Shown: positions 47,817 through 58,276, counted from the first letter of the stretch. The stretch is DNA of 62,924 nucleotides from Chlamydiota bacterium (GCA_013287815.1 JABDDC010000007.1:1-62924), one strand, 5' to 3'. A program made the numbers and translations. The notes: a model not told the origin generated them from the letters alone.

Positions 47817-50800
47817 CTAATAGTCTTTCTTCCATTTGAGGGAGACCTTGCCTTGTGTTTCACCGCCTACCTCGACTTCTGCCTCGGCTTTGAGGTTTTT
47901 GCGGAGTTTGGCTTCGACGGCCACACGGTTGCCGACGTCATTGATGCTTTTGTTGATGGAGACAAAGACCGTCTCGGTGATGTATTTGCCTGCCTGTAAT
48001 GAGACATCCTGGCTGTCGCTATCGCTGGTGGTGATGTCAAGGCGATCGAGGCCGATGTTGTTTCTGAAGCGCGTGAGGAAGTCGTAGCTTTTGTTGGATT
48101 GGGCAGTGTCATTGAGTTCGATGAATGATTGGCTGAGCATGTCGCCCTGATCTTGCGTGATATCGGCGATACCTCTATTGAAAAGGATGTAGGCCATCAC
48201 CTCCCGTTGCGATAAGGGTGGATTTGACCTGAAGCTGACGGACGGTTTATTGGCAGGGCCTTTGACGATGATTTCGGCTTTAATCTTGTCGATTTCTTTT
48301 CCTGCGATGATGTAAAGGGTGGTTTTTTTGGAAAGAAGACCGCCGAAGTGGATATTGCCTTGCGTCAGGCTGAATTCTTTGCCGTTGAGGTTATAGGTCC
48401 CTTTGACGAGGCTAAGATCGCCGTTGAGAAGAGGTTCATCGACATTGCCTGCGACTGCGATATTCCCTTTCCATTCTGATGAGAGATTTTTGCCTTCAAT
48501 CATGATATTTCCCGGAAGGGTGAGGTTGACATCCAAATCGATGAATTCGGCTAATTTCTTTTTATGGACTCGATGCTCGCCTTCAGGTTCGTTGATGTAC
48601 TGGATTTCGATGTGCTTGACTGATTTAGGAAGAGCCTGTTCCAAATGGACGACCACTTCATCGCTTTTCAAATCGCCTTTGATGACCGCTTTATGACGGT
48701 TTCCTGTTATGATGAGGGGACCGCTGATAGCGATATTGGCATAGTCAGATTCCATGACATAGATTTGCTTTGGGTTGACATTGATCATGAAAGGGAAGTC
48801 TTTTTCTTTATCCACCTGGATTTCACCAGAAGCAGTGATAGATCCGCTTTTATTGTCATGGGCGATGAAGTCCTTGAGAAGGATTTTTGATCCGCTTCCT
48901 TCGAAGCGAGCCTGAATGTCATGGTACATAGCGCCGGTGTCGAGGCTTTCATAGGTTCCATTGAAAAGGTCGATGCTCCCTTCAATATGCGGATCATTCA
49001 TTTGACCGCTGAGCCGCAGAGCAATTTTAGTTTGTCCCGAGATGTTGGTAACATCGTTGTAGAATAGGTGGAGATAGGGATCCAGTTCACCTTCGGCGCG
49101 AACATTAATTCCGAATGGAATATTAGGGTTGAGATGTATGTCAACGGGGTCGAGGCTAACTATTAGTGGAATGGTGCCGTCGACCGTTACGGGGGAAGTT
49201 CCGATGCCGCTGATGCTGCTTTGCAAGGCAATTCCTTTATTATTGAAGGATAGGTTAATAGCTCCTTCCATAAAAGGTTTTTGGGTGAAGATCTCCTCTG
49301 TAAATTGGGTGTTGTGCAATAGCATTTGCATTTTCCCCTCAGGAGAGGAGAGAGTACTATTGATTGATCCCGCGATGGAGACACGTCCGGTCAAAGGAAA
49401 TTCAGGGGCGACAAAATGGAATAGTTCTGTGGGTATTGGCGTGGTTGCAAATTCCAAATCCAAATTTTCATTGGTTTTCATTAAAGTCCCTTCAAAAACA
49501 GCATCGCTTAATTCGATCTTGAATTTGTCGATGAGCAAGTTTTGTTTATTTTTTGAGATAGAAATTGGATCTAAAAGACGGTAAGGATAAGGTCCAAGCA
49601 ATCCTGTTAATTGATTGAGATCCACCGTCAAGGCTTTATCATTATAATGCCACAAACCTTCGCTATTCGATGTCCAATGTTCATTCCAAAATCCGGCAGC
49701 ATTCAGCTTAAATGGCCACTCAGCCACCTTATTTGCCATGGTGCTTTCACCCTCTAAGTTGGAAATGAGGAAGCTTCCCTGCAAGAGATTCAGCAGCGAG
49801 AACCGGAGGCTGCCTGAGTTTTCTTTTAGTGATCCGTCCATTTCAGCAAGCACGTTTATTTCATCAGCTGATCCGCCTGTCCAGGAAAGGCGTTTGCTAT
49901 TGAGGCTGGCTTTGAGATCTGAAATCTTTTGATGGACTATATCGGTCTGATATGTGGAATCGATATCGATAGAGTAGGCGGTGTTATTATTCCAAAAGAT
50001 GTCTTTTACTGAAGTTGTGTTGTGAACATGAAAGAGATTGTTATCTGCCGGCACGAACGACAATGAAGAAACTATTTTGTCTGCGTAGACTTCTTGAAAC
50101 TGGATCGATTGAGCAATTACTTTGACATCGAGCAGCTGTTTTGTGGCATCCTGTGTTAGAAATTGAATATCTCCCTTGGCAGTGCCGTGAATGTCTTCCG
50201 GAAAGAAAACAGACCAGTTTTCGAGGAACGGAAGTTCGAAGCTGATTTTTCCCGTTAACGTGTCATTTTGTAGGGAATAGGCCAGATTTCCTGCCAGGTT
50301 TGACTTGAGGGCCGCCGCATGAAACTCCTGAACACTTATTTGGTTATCATCCATCCTAAACAGGGCGGCAAGCTGGACAGGGTTTTGCAGAAAGTCGAAG
50401 TTGACATTGACCGATCCTTTGAATTCTTTATTTATTATGGAGGAGGTCAAAGCTGCATTGAAGCTTGTGAGGACATGTTCTTTGACATTAATTGAAGGGG
50501 CAAATGCTTGCAGCGACACTGACGGTTTGAATATTGATCCGATTAAAGCACCTCTAAAAGAAACCCCTTTGTTATCTGAAAGGTTCGGATGTATTTTTTC
50601 TAAACAATTCAAAGCCCCATCAAATTGGCATTTATGGAAGGCTAATTTTTTGTCTAGCTGAGCATGTCCAATTAATTCGAAGAGAGAGCTTTTGATTTTC
50701 GCTTCCTTCAAATGTAATTCCCGATTGCCCTGAACAATAAAAGCGCCATCTACCATCGTCAGGTTAGACAGATAAGGTATTAATTCTTTGGATGGTCTTA

Positions 50801-51614
50801 TAGCAATTGAGAAAAAGCCATCCAGCGGTTCTTGCAAAGGTTCATCTTTCAACAAACTTACCCATGAGGGGATGAAACCGGATGCTGAAAATTGGAATTT
50901 AGCATCAAGGTATAAGATGGAGGAGGCTTGTGGTGGCAAGTGGTTGCCTTCGAACGAAACTGATAAGATCTTCTTTTGCGTGTGAAGCATCAGAACAATT
51001 GGATGGTCTGCATGGGTAGGGTCCTGAATCTGCATCAGCAGATGGGATGTCATTCCACGGCGGAAGGGGTTATTGGAGATAAAGCCTTTAATGCTGAAAC
51101 TAGATTGTAAAGCAATTTCCTTGAGAGGTTCGGGCAGGTGCATGTTAGTGGTAAGAGCCGGATCGATCTTAATGGCGTTGAGGAAAAGGTTTTCGATCTT
51201 AATGTAAAAGGGGAGTGTTGTTCCATCCCAAGATGATTTGTTAATTGTATCCGGCGATGAGGGTATTTTGAAAATGTTGATCCCATCGGCGCTTAAATTG
51301 GAAAAGATGATCCGCCCTTCCAGCAAGGCTCCGTAGGTGCAGGCAGCAGTTAGGTGTTCAACTGTGACCAGTTTTTCCTTATTTTGGAGGAAGGATAATT
51401 TATTGATCCGGAAAGTCAGAGGAAAGTCAAATTCAATGTCGGCGAATTCAACCGTTGTACCGGTCTTCTCCTGGATGTAGTCTAGCGTTTTACTCAAGGC
51501 CCATTCTTGCCCCTGCCTGGTTTGTAGCAAGCCCAGCACCGCAATCCAAAAAATGACGGCAACCAGAAACAATGCCACCGCAGACTTTAAGAAAAACTTC
51601 ATTAATTTACGCAT
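47817..51614 (-). CDS. tamB: TamB-like translocation/lipid-transport protein
   Basis: A 1265-aa AsmA/TamB-like protein. An N-terminal signal anchor (FFLKSAVALFLVAVIFWIAVLGLL) is followed by a very long strand-rich region of the kind that forms a periplasm-spanning hydrophobic groove. The C-terminal DUF490/TamB domain is clear (GNIHFGGLLSK, PSVSFRSNPPLSQREVMAYILFNRG, ending VSLKWKKDY). TamB proteins carry phospholipids to the outer membrane and aid outer-membrane protein insertion with TamA. It follows tamA by 23 nt. Genes for Mla and Tam lie side by side here. Confidence 0.95.
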   Translation of the reverse strand: MRKLMKFFLKSAVALFLVAVIFWIAVLGLLQTRQGQEWALSKTLDYIQEKTGTTVEFADIEFDFPLTFRINKLSFLQNKEKLVTVEHLTAACTYGALLEGRIIFSNLSADGINIFKIPSSPDTINKSSWDGTTLPFYIKIENLFLNAIKIDPALTTNMHLPEPLKEIALQSSFSIKGFISNNPFRRGMTSHLLMQIQDPTHADHPIVLMLHTQKKILSVSFEGNHLPPQASSILYLDAKFQFSASGFIPSWVSLLKDEPLQEPLDGFFSIAIRPSKELIPYLSNLTMVDGAFIVQGNRELHLKEAKIKSSLFELIGHAQLDKKLAFHKCQFDGALNCLEKIHPNLSDNKGVSFRGALIGSIFKPSVSLQAFAPSINVKEHVLTSFNAALTSSIINKEFKGSVNVNFDFLQNPVQLAALFRMDDNQISVQEFHAAALKSNLAGNLAYSLQNDTLTGKISFELPFLENWSVFFPEDIHGTAKGDIQFLTQDATKQLLDVKVIAQSIQFQEVYADKIVSSLSFVPADNNLFHVHNTTSVKDIFWNNNTAYSIDIDSTYQTDIVHQKISDLKASLNSKRLSWTGGSADEINVLAEMDGSLKENSGSLRFSLLNLLQGSFLISNLEGESTMANKVAEWPFKLNAAGFWNEHWTSNSEGLWHYNDKALTVDLNQLTGLLGPYPYRLLDPISISKNKQNLLIDKFKIELSDAVFEGTLMKTNENLDLEFATTPIPTELFHFVAPEFPLTGRVSIAGSINSTLSSPEGKMQMLLHNTQFTEEIFTQKPFMEGAINLSFNNKGIALQSSISGIGTSPVTVDGTIPLIVSLDPVDIHLNPNIPFGINVRAEGELDPYLHLFYNDVTNISGQTKIALRLSGQMNDPHIEGSIDLFNGTYESLDTGAMYHDIQARFEGSGSKILLKDFIAHDNKSGSITASGEIQVDKEKDFPFMINVNPKQIYVMESDYANIAISGPLIITGNRHKAVIKGDLKSDEVVVHLEQALPKSVKHIEIQYINEPEGEHRVHKKKLAEFIDLDVNLTLPGNIMIEGKNLSSEWKGNIAVAGNVDEPLLNGDLSLVKGTYNLNGKEFSLTQGNIHFGGLLSKKTTLYIIAGKEIDKIKAEIIVKGPANKPSVSFRSNPPLSQREVMAYILFNRGIADITQDQGDMLSQSFIELNDTAQSNKSYDFLTRFRNNIGLDRLDITTSDSDSQDVSLQAGKYITETVFVSINKSINDVGNRVAVEAKLRKNLKAEAEVEVGGETQGKVSLKWKKDY

Positions 51615-51637
51615 GATATCCTCTTATGAGCCTTTTA

Positions 51638-53425
51638 TTAAAACGCCTGTCCTATACTAAAATAGGCCTCAAAGCTGTTGTCGATATGCGATCTTCGATT
51701 CAACGGCTTGGCGATATCCAGCCTTAGAGGACCAATAGGCGTATGATACCGTAAGCCAATACCAATCGATTGCAGGATCTCTTTATTAAATTCAGGATAA
51801 CAGGAATTATATACGTATCCGATATCGTAAAAGCCAACTAATCCGAAATTTTCACTAAACCGTTTTCTTAGTTCTATCGAATAGACGAAAAGGGATCGTC
51901 CACCTAAAGGTTTGTACTTTTTATGATTATCCCTGTCCCGTAGGATAGGACAGACAGTTAAAAATTTATAGCCGCGCATGGCATTTTCTGATCCGGCGTA
52001 AAATCGTTCTGGAGGCGGAATGTCGTATGCGCTCGATCCGAAGATAGATCCGAGCATGATCTTATGGGCAAAGACGGTGCGGTGGTCTTTGGAAAGTGGG
52101 ATGTAATAGCTGCCTGTCAACGTGTTAATTGAATAAACAAACATCGGATGGATAAACTGGAACGAGGGGATCACTTTTAATTGCACAGCAGCGCCTTCAC
52201 TAGGGTCCAGAAGATTATTGGCATTGCTCCAGCGAAACTGCAAGGGAACTTTGATCAAATCGAATGTCCCGTTATGATTAGATCTTGAGCTGCGTAGCAG
52301 TTTATACATCAATCCGTATGAGAAGCGAGTATGTTCATTCAACTTTTCTTCTATTGTCGCTGACAATGACAATGCCGACTCGGTAAAAGACTTCGTTTGC
52401 TCGTGATTGTAATCGACCTGCCAGATAAAATTCTGGTTTTGTTTTTGGTAATCGGGGATCAGGTAGGTGATGGTCCCTTCCTGCAATTTTGCAAAGATAT
52501 TGCCCTTGATGCTGAATTTCTGCCCTAGACCAAGGGTGTTCCTATCCTCCCATTCGCCCATGACGCCTGGACCAAATTCAGAGGTGTAACTGATTCCATA
52601 CCCTATGCTCCGCTGCTTCCCCTCCAGCAAGGTGACATCAAGGGGGAGAATATTGCCATCGACAGGCTCTTCCGCGTGGGTTAAGTTAATCGATTTAAAT
52701 AACCCTGCCATCTCCAAAGCTTCTTGTGTCTTTTCCACCTTGCGCGGATCGTACAGCTCCCCTTCCTGCCAGCCCAGCTTTTTGTGTATATATTCTTCCT
52801 TGACCCGCTCCAAACCGATGATTTTAAGGGGGCCAAAGTAGGTGAGTGGGCCAATATCGACATCGATCACGACGATCACATTTTTTTCAGCCTGGTTGGC
52901 AAAGGTTTCCCGTTTTTTGATAACAGCAAAGGCGTAGCCGCACAGATTGAGTTTGTCGAGGAGGATATCTTCAGCTGTGATAATAGTTTCTGGGAGAGCG
53001 GGATCGCCGATGACGACTTTTAGATCTTGCAGTGTAACGGTGCATTCCGGCTGGATCTCTACATCTTTTTGCCAATAGCGTATGGTAAACTGCGCTAACG
53101 GGTAGATCGGTCCTGTTTCAATGTGTACGATCACTTTCGAGCCGTTGTTCATAATATCAAAATTAGCTTTAGCATGATAATAGGCAAGGCTATGGAGTGC
53201 CTCGATGATGTTGACCATGTCCCCTTCCGCTCGCCGGTTTAATCCGATCAAAGTGGCTGGCGGAGAATCCTTCAACTTTTCAAGTTGTGACGACGATTCA
53301 ATTAATTTTAACGTTGCAACATCATCAATTCCTCGAATAATGACTTCATAGGCATCGCAAAAAGAAAATAAAAGTAAAAATAAGAGTCCCCAAAAAAGAT
53401 GGAGTGTGTTATTTTTTTGTCTCAA
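51638..53425 (-). CDS. tamA: TamA-like outer-membrane assembly protein
   Basis: A 595-aa Omp85-family protein. The signal peptide (LFWGLLFLLLFSFCDA) is followed by POTRA-type domains (about residues 28-260; for example LGWQEGELYDPRKVEKTQEAL) and a C-terminal 16-strand barrel domain with the family RGYKF motif (GSENAMRGYKFL, near 490) and a terminal aromatic (SIGQAF). Size and the three-POTRA plan fit TamA better than BamA. It is the first gene of tamA-tamB on the minus strand and divergent from hemL, with 80 nt between the two starts. Confidence 0.92.
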   Translation of the reverse strand: MRQKNNTLHLFWGLLFLLLFSFCDAYEVIIRGIDDVATLKLIESSSQLEKLKDSPPATLIGLNRRAEGDMVNIIEALHSLAYYHAKANFDIMNNGSKVIVHIETGPIYPLAQFTIRYWQKDVEIQPECTVTLQDLKVVIGDPALPETIITAEDILLDKLNLCGYAFAVIKKRETFANQAEKNVIVVIDVDIGPLTYFGPLKIIGLERVKEEYIHKKLGWQEGELYDPRKVEKTQEALEMAGLFKSINLTHAEEPVDGNILPLDVTLLEGKQRSIGYGISYTSEFGPGVMGEWEDRNTLGLGQKFSIKGNIFAKLQEGTITYLIPDYQKQNQNFIWQVDYNHEQTKSFTESALSLSATIEEKLNEHTRFSYGLMYKLLRSSRSNHNGTFDLIKVPLQFRWSNANNLLDPSEGAAVQLKVIPSFQFIHPMFVYSINTLTGSYYIPLSKDHRTVFAHKIMLGSIFGSSAYDIPPPERFYAGSENAMRGYKFLTVCPILRDRDNHKKYKPLGGRSLFVYSIELRKRFSENFGLVGFYDIGYVYNSCYPEFNKEILQSIGIGLRYHTPIGPLRLDIAKPLNRRSHIDNSFEAYFSIGQAF

Positions 53426-53505
53426 ATTAAACCTATTATTGGAATTAATATATATAATGATATTAGTTCTGAAATATAATTAAAACCGATTTTTTGAGGG
53501 ATAAC

Positions 53506-54804
53506 GTGAATAGACCAAAGAGCAAAGAAATTTACGATAAGATGTGCCAGGTAATCCCGGGCGGAGTCAATTCACCCGTCCGCGCCTTTTATAGTATGGG
53601 CATGGCTCCGATGGTGATCGACCGCGGCAATAAAGACATGATCTATGACGCTGATGGCCACTCCTACATTGATTTTTGTGGTTCTTGGGGATCACTCATC
53701 CACGGCCATGCTCATCCCTCTATTAATGAAGGGATTCAGTCCAGACTCTCCAAAGGTCTTTCCTTCGGCATCACCACGGCCGTAGAGGGGGAGTTGGCAG
53801 CTGAAATCGTCAAGCTGATTGACTCGGTCGAAAAAATTCGCTTTGTCTCCTCTGGCACGGAAGCAACGATGTCAGCTGCCAGGCTGGCGCGCGGCTTTAC
53901 TAAGAAAGATTATATCATTAAGTTTACCGGCAACTACCATGGCCATGCCGACTTTTTCCTGGTTCAGGCCGGATCAAGCCTCATCGAAATGTGCCCTTCC
54001 GCTTCCTCTTCAGGCATTCCGGCCGAAATTGTCAAGTACACCATCTCTTTGCCTTACAACGACATAGAAGCATGTAAAGCCGTTTTTAACCATCCCGCCT
54101 ATGCAGACCGGATTGCGGCGGTCATACTGGAACCAGTTGCAGGGAATATGGGTGTTGTCCCTGCCACAGATGAATTTATTAAATTTTTAAGCGATGAAAC
54201 TAAAAAGCACGGTGCCCTCCTCATCTTCGACGAGGTAATCACCGGCTTTAGGGTTGGCCTGAAAGGGGCACAAGGAATCTATAAGGTCAAGCCCGACCTC
54301 ACATGCTTTGGTAAAATCATCGGCGGAGGACTCCCGGTCGCCGCTTTTGGAGGCAGAAGCGATGTGATGGACTGTCTGGCACCTCTCGGGGCTGTCTTTC
54401 AGGCAGGTACGCTGTCAGGCAATCCGATTGCCATGGAAGCAGGTCTGCAAAGCATTAAACTGGTACAAAAAACCGGTTTTTATGAAGATCTGCAGCGCAA
54501 GACTGACTCCTTTGTCCAGCCGATTAAAGATAACATCAAGCAAAAGAAATGGAACGCCTGCATCCAGCAGGTCGGATCAATGTTCACCCTTTTCTTTGGA
54601 AGTAAAAAAGTGAATAATCTGGAGGATGCGGTTGCAGGAGATACCAGGCTCTACGCACAGCTCTTCCGCGCATTATTTAACCAGGGGATCTATATTCCTC
54701 CATCCGCACATGAGACCTGGTTTATTTCCTCTGTGCATGAAGAAAAAAATCTTGTTAAAAGTCGAGATGCGATCCTGACTTTTATGGATGAAAATTGCGG
54801 CTAA
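53506..54804 (+). CDS. hemL: Glutamate-1-semialdehyde 2,1-aminomutase
   Basis: A 432-aa PLP enzyme that makes 5-aminolevulinate for haem synthesis in the C5 pathway. PLP-binding Lys270 lies in CFGKIIGGGLP; other blocks are IPGGVNSPVRAF, SSGTEATMSAARLARG and LIFDEVITGFRVG. I chose the GTG start at 53506, because GAGGG is at the correct distance; the TTG at 53494 overlaps that site. Its stop is followed within 1 nt by the start of a small membrane-protein gene, probably in the same transcript. Confidence 0.96.
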   Translation: MNRPKSKEIYDKMCQVIPGGVNSPVRAFYSMGMAPMVIDRGNKDMIYDADGHSYIDFCGSWGSLIHGHAHPSINEGIQSRLSKGLSFGITTAVEGELAAEIVKLIDSVEKIRFVSSGTEATMSAARLARGFTKKDYIIKFTGNYHGHADFFLVQAGSSLIEMCPSASSSGIPAEIVKYTISLPYNDIEACKAVFNHPAYADRIAAVILEPVAGNMGVVPATDEFIKFLSDETKKHGALLIFDEVITGFRVGLKGAQGIYKVKPDLTCFGKIIGGGLPVAAFGGRSDVMDCLAPLGAVFQAGTLSGNPIAMEAGLQSIKLVQKTGFYEDLQRKTDSFVQPIKDNIKQKKWNACIQQVGSMFTLFFGSKKVNNLEDAVAGDTRLYAQLFRALFNQGIYIPPSAHETWFISSVHEEKNLVKSRDAILTFMDENCG

Positions 54805-54805
54805 A

Positions 54806-55129
54806 ATGAGTATTTCCGGTTATTCTTTAATAGATCATTTACAGCGGACTGTATTGAACGGATTCGCTGGCTACGGCATTGGGTCGGTGGCAGGCTTAAA
54901 CCCGAAGACAACAGCTAAGGTGACGGCAGTAGCAACGCTGCTGTTTCCTCTTATCTTGGTGACTTACAGTGTCATGGTGCAATGGAACCTTAACCCCTTC
55001 CGTATTTACAGATTGGTCGTTTATTCAGGACAGTTGACGGCTATCTATGCCTGCCGCCATCACAACGTGATCAGCCTCAGATCAACTCTTATATTGAACT
55101 GCATCGCTTTTCTTAACTATAGTCTTTAA
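54806..55129 (+). CDS. Small membrane protein, 107 aa
   Basis: Not recognised. It starts at ATG 54806, one base after the hemL stop, and encodes hydrophobic stretches (TVLNGFAGYGIGSVAGL, VTAVATLLFPLILVTYSVMV, the C-terminal LILNCIAFLNYSL) separated by short basic loops. Two to three membrane helices are likely. A longer reading from 54788 would overlap hemL. The immediate spacing suggests translation coupled to hemL. Confidence 0.6.
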   Translation: MSISGYSLIDHLQRTVLNGFAGYGIGSVAGLNPKTTAKVTAVATLLFPLILVTYSVMVQWNLNPFRIYRLVVYSGQLTAIYACRHHNVISLRSTLILNCIAFLNYSL

Positions 55130-55132
55130 AAC

Positions 55133-55161
55133 TTGACATCTCACTAAAATCCCTCTATAAA
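55133..55161 (+). promoter_or_regulatory. Promoter directly before nfeD
   Basis: TTGACA, a 17-nt spacer, then TATAAA. The expected transcript start (about 55168) almost coincides with the start codon at 55170, which would leave the GAGGA at 55163-55167 out of the mRNA. Confidence 0.6.
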
Positions 55162-55169
55162 AGAGGAAT

Positions 55170-56741
55170 ATGATAAAAATTTTTCTACTTATTTCCTCTG
55201 TCTTGCTTTTTGGTTTTGCTTTTGCCGATGATAGTACCGAAGACAAGCTGAAAAAATACATCCATTACAATGATCAGGGGCCGAATAATGTCGGCTATAT
55301 TTATGTAGGCGATCATGAAACGGCTATCTCTGATGCCACCTGGCTTTATATCAAACAGGCACTGGACGACTATAAAAAGACAAAACCGATATTCATCATT
55401 CTCGATCTGAATACGCCAGGAGGAGAGGTCTTTGCCGCTCAGAAAATCTCCGATGCATTGAAGGAGATCGACATCCAGAACGATATCCCCGTAGTGGCCC
55501 TGATTGATAACTGGGCGATTTCTGCCGGAGCGATGCTGGCCTATTCGTGCCGATTCATCGCGACTGTCAAAGATGGTAGCATGGGGGCAGCCGAGCCGGT
55601 GCTAGCTGGGGAGACAGGTAAGATGGAGTCTGCATCGGAGAAAGTTAACTCAGCTATCCGGGCCGACTTTGCCAGCCGTGCCGGCTTCTTTGATCGCGAT
55701 CCTTTGATTGCTGAAGGAATGGTCGATAAGGATCTCATCATCATCAGACGGAACGGTAAATTCATCAAGCTTGAAAATGAGAATCAGATCCAACCCGTCG
55801 ATACTGTTGTCTCCCCCAAAGGAAAGTTATTAACACTTGAAGCGGAAAAGATGAAGGAATACGGAGTTGCCGATTTAATCCTGCCACCAAAAAAGCTTGC
55901 GCCTATCACTGAAGAAGAAAAAACGGCCGGCAAATGGCCGGCCAAAAAGAATCTACTATTTCAAAATTCTTTTTTTGCTAAGATCCCACAGGCAACTATT
56001 GACGAGTATAAGATGGACTGGAAGACCAGCTTTTTTGTTTTTCTGGCATCACCGCTTGTCTCTTCATTGTTGATGATGGGACTGATTATCGGAGCCTATA
56101 TCGAATTTAACAATCCCGGCATGAGCCTGCCCGGATCAATCGCAGCTATCTGCCTGTTCATGATTGTCTTATCGAGCTTCTCTTTACAGATCGCCAACTG
56201 GCTGGAGCTGATCCTTCTTTTGACCGGATTGATTTTAATCATTGTCGAGCTCTTTTTCTTACCATCGTTTGGCTTGTTGGGCTTTGTGGGGATCATTTTG
56301 TTTCTTTTCGGACTCTTTGGTATGTTGATCCCGGGCGTCGGTAACGTCAGTTTTGAATACGACACAAAGACTCTAAATGCGGCAGGTGAACATTTTATTT
56401 ATCGGCTGGCCTGGCTGTCCGGTTCGCTCATTTTAAGCGCTTTGATCATCGTTTATTTGGCGATTTATGTACTCCCCGGATTCAAGGGTTTTAACCGTTT
56501 CGTGTTAGCTGGAAAAGAACAAGATGCCTCCGAAGGATATGTGTCGGGGACTCCGGTTGCCCTGCTGCCAAAGGTAGGCTCTACGGGCACGGCTTTGACA
56601 ACTTTGCGCCCTGCCGGCAAAATTTTAGTGGATGAACAGGTATTTGATGCTGTCAGCACCGGCGGATTCATTGAGGCGCTTGAGCCAATCGTTGTGGCAA
56701 GACTGGATGGTAATGTGGTAAGAGTGAGCAAACAAGTATGA
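55170..56741 (+). CDS. NfeD-family membrane serine protease
   Basis: A 523-aa long-form NfeD protein. Signal peptide (IFLLISSVLLFGFAFA), then a ClpP/crotonase-like serine protease domain (residues about 35-235) with LDLNTPGGEV and the nucleophile Ser118 in NWAISAGAML. Four to five transmembrane helices (about 288-435) and a C-terminal OB-fold NfeD domain (VSGTPVALLPKVGSTGTALT to the end) follow. Long NfeD proteins act with flotillin-like or stomatin partners in membrane quality control. It overlaps the next gene by 4 nt and is followed by floA, the expected partner. Confidence 0.92.
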   Translation: MIKIFLLISSVLLFGFAFADDSTEDKLKKYIHYNDQGPNNVGYIYVGDHETAISDATWLYIKQALDDYKKTKPIFIILDLNTPGGEVFAAQKISDALKEIDIQNDIPVVALIDNWAISAGAMLAYSCRFIATVKDGSMGAAEPVLAGETGKMESASEKVNSAIRADFASRAGFFDRDPLIAEGMVDKDLIIIRRNGKFIKLENENQIQPVDTVVSPKGKLLTLEAEKMKEYGVADLILPPKKLAPITEEEKTAGKWPAKKNLLFQNSFFAKIPQATIDEYKMDWKTSFFVFLASPLVSSLLMMGLIIGAYIEFNNPGMSLPGSIAAICLFMIVLSSFSLQIANWLELILLLTGLILIIVELFFLPSFGLLGFVGIILFLFGLFGMLIPGVGNVSFEYDTKTLNAAGEHFIYRLAWLSGSLILSALIIVYLAIYVLPGFKGFNRFVLAGKEQDASEGYVSGTPVALLPKVGSTGTALTTLRPAGKILVDEQVFDAVSTGGFIEALEPIVVARLDGNVVRVSKQV

Positions 56742-57211
56742 TTTCATTTCTATTATTAGCCATTGGACTGCTGTTGATTATGCTTGAATTTTATCTTCCG
56801 GGAGCTGTCATGGGTGTTCTGGGTGGATTATTTGTCCTCGCAAGCATCATCACCTTTGCCTCTCAGACCAATTCAGTGGTCGCCATTATCATCTTCATTA
56901 TTTTTGCGACCATATCTGTTGCACTGCTCATCAAATTCACACTAAAGAAAATTGTCAGCACCAAATCAGATTTCAGCATCTACTCAAACAAAGATCAGGA
57001 AGGATACCAAGCTTCCTCATTCGATAAGACCGCTCTTGGAAAAGCCGGCACTGTTTTGTCCGACTTAAAACCGGGAGGGTATATCCTGGTCGATGGAAAA
57101 CAACACCAGGCCATTTCTATTACAGGATACATTCCTAAAGGGGAAGAGGTGCTCGTTCTCACTGGACAAGAAGAAAGTTTAATTGTAAAGAAAAAGGAAA
57201 CCAAATCATGA
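56738..57211 (+). CDS. Short NfeD-like membrane protein
   Basis: A 157-aa protein with two to three N-terminal transmembrane helices ([38 protein letters not shown]) and a C-terminal OB-fold NfeD domain ([37 protein letters not shown]). It overlaps the preceding nfeD by ATGA and the following floA by ATGA, so the three are translationally coupled. Likely an assembly partner of the long NfeD and FloA. Confidence 0.9.
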   Translation: MISFLLLAIGLLLIMLEFYLPGAVMGVLGGLFVLASIITFASQTNSVVAIIIFIIFATISVALLIKFTLKKIVSTKSDFSIYSNKDQEGYQASSFDKTALGKAGTVLSDLKPGGYILVDGKQHQAISITGYIPKGEEVLVLTGQEESLIVKKKETKS

Positions 57212-58233
57212 AAATGTTAATGCAAAGTCAAATTACCGGGGCAAGCTTAGAATTTTATATCTTTATCTTTGCCATTGCCGTCATCCTCATTCTAATCCTC
57301 AGTATGCTTGGGCGCTTTATCAGCCTCTGGTTCCAGGCATTTGTGTCAGGAACGCCGATTCCTTTGTTAAACATTATAGGCATTAGCCTAAGGAAAATTC
57401 CACCGCGCGTCATCGTCAATGCCAGGATCAACCTTTTCAAAGCTGGATTGAAGACAATTACTGTATCCGACCTTGAAACACATTTTCTGGCCGGCGGACA
57501 TGTCACCAACGTGGTTGAAGCGCTGATCGCTGCCGACAAAGCTAACATTCCACTCGACTGGCGCCGTGCCACAGCCATCGACCTTGCCGGTAGAGATATT
57601 AAAGCAGCCGTTCAGACATCGGTCAATCCACGTATCATCGACTGTCCTGGTGGTGGCGGATACATCACCGGCGTCGCTAAAGATGGTATTCAGCTCAACT
57701 GCCGCGCCCGTGTGACTGTCCGGACAAATATCGCCCAGCTGGTCGGCGGTGCAACCGAAGAGACCATCATCGCCAGAGTAGGCGAGGGGATCGTCAGTGC
57801 CATCGGCGGATCGGATACCCACAAACAGGTACTTGAATCTCCGCAAAAGATCTCCAAGCTAGTGCTTGAAAAAGGTCTAGACTCATCGACTGCCTTCACC
57901 ATCCTGTCTATCGACATCGTGGAAATCAATCTGGGTGAAAACATCGGTGCCAGACTTCGTACAGACCAGGCAGAATCGGATATCCGCATCGCCAAAGCTG
58001 AAGCAGAAAAGCGGCGTACCATGGCCGTTGCGGTCGAACAGGAAAACTCAGCAAAAGTGCGCGACATGGAAGCCAAGCTCGTTGAAGCGCAGGCAGCAGT
58101 CCCATTGGCAATGGCTGAGGCGTTCAGAAGCGGAAGGTTGGGAATCATGGACTATCAGAGGATCCAAAATATTCAGGCTGATACCGACATGCGCAAGTCA
58201 CTTGCGCGGCCAGAGGAAAAAGAAAAAATATAA
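57208..58233 (+). CDS. floA: Flotillin-like protein FloA
   Basis: A 341-aa FloA/YqfA-type protein, a membrane-microdomain scaffold. An N-terminal membrane segment ([20 protein letters not shown]) is followed by conserved blocks [41 protein letters not shown] and [13 protein letters not shown] helical region [20 protein letters not shown] ends in a short basic tail. Slightly longer than Bacillus FloA (331 aa). Last gene of the nfeD-nfeD-floA operon. Confidence 0.95.
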   Translation: MKMLMQSQITGASLEFYIFIFAIAVILILILSMLGRFISLWFQAFVSGTPIPLLNIIGISLRKIPPRVIVNARINLFKAGLKTITVSDLETHFLAGGHVTNVVEALIAADKANIPLDWRRATAIDLAGRDIKAAVQTSVNPRIIDCPGGGGYITGVAKDGIQLNCRARVTVRTNIAQLVGGATEETIIARVGEGIVSAIGGSDTHKQVLESPQKISKLVLEKGLDSSTAFTILSIDIVEINLGENIGARLRTDQAESDIRIAKAEAEKRRTMAVAVEQENSAKVRDMEAKLVEAQAAVPLAMAEAFRSGRLGIMDYQRIQNIQADTDMRKSLARPEEKEKI

Positions 58234-58276
58234 ATATACAACACAAAGGCGCTAGGATAAACGGCACCTAAAATTA

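Noticed and set aside
47836-48112. Overlapping frames at the tamB 3' end on both strands
   Set aside because: All lie within the strongly supported C-terminal TamB domain coding region.
53494-53505. TTG start for hemL at 53494
   Set aside because: The TTG overlaps the RBS of the better placed GTG at 53506 and adds four residues not typical of HemL.
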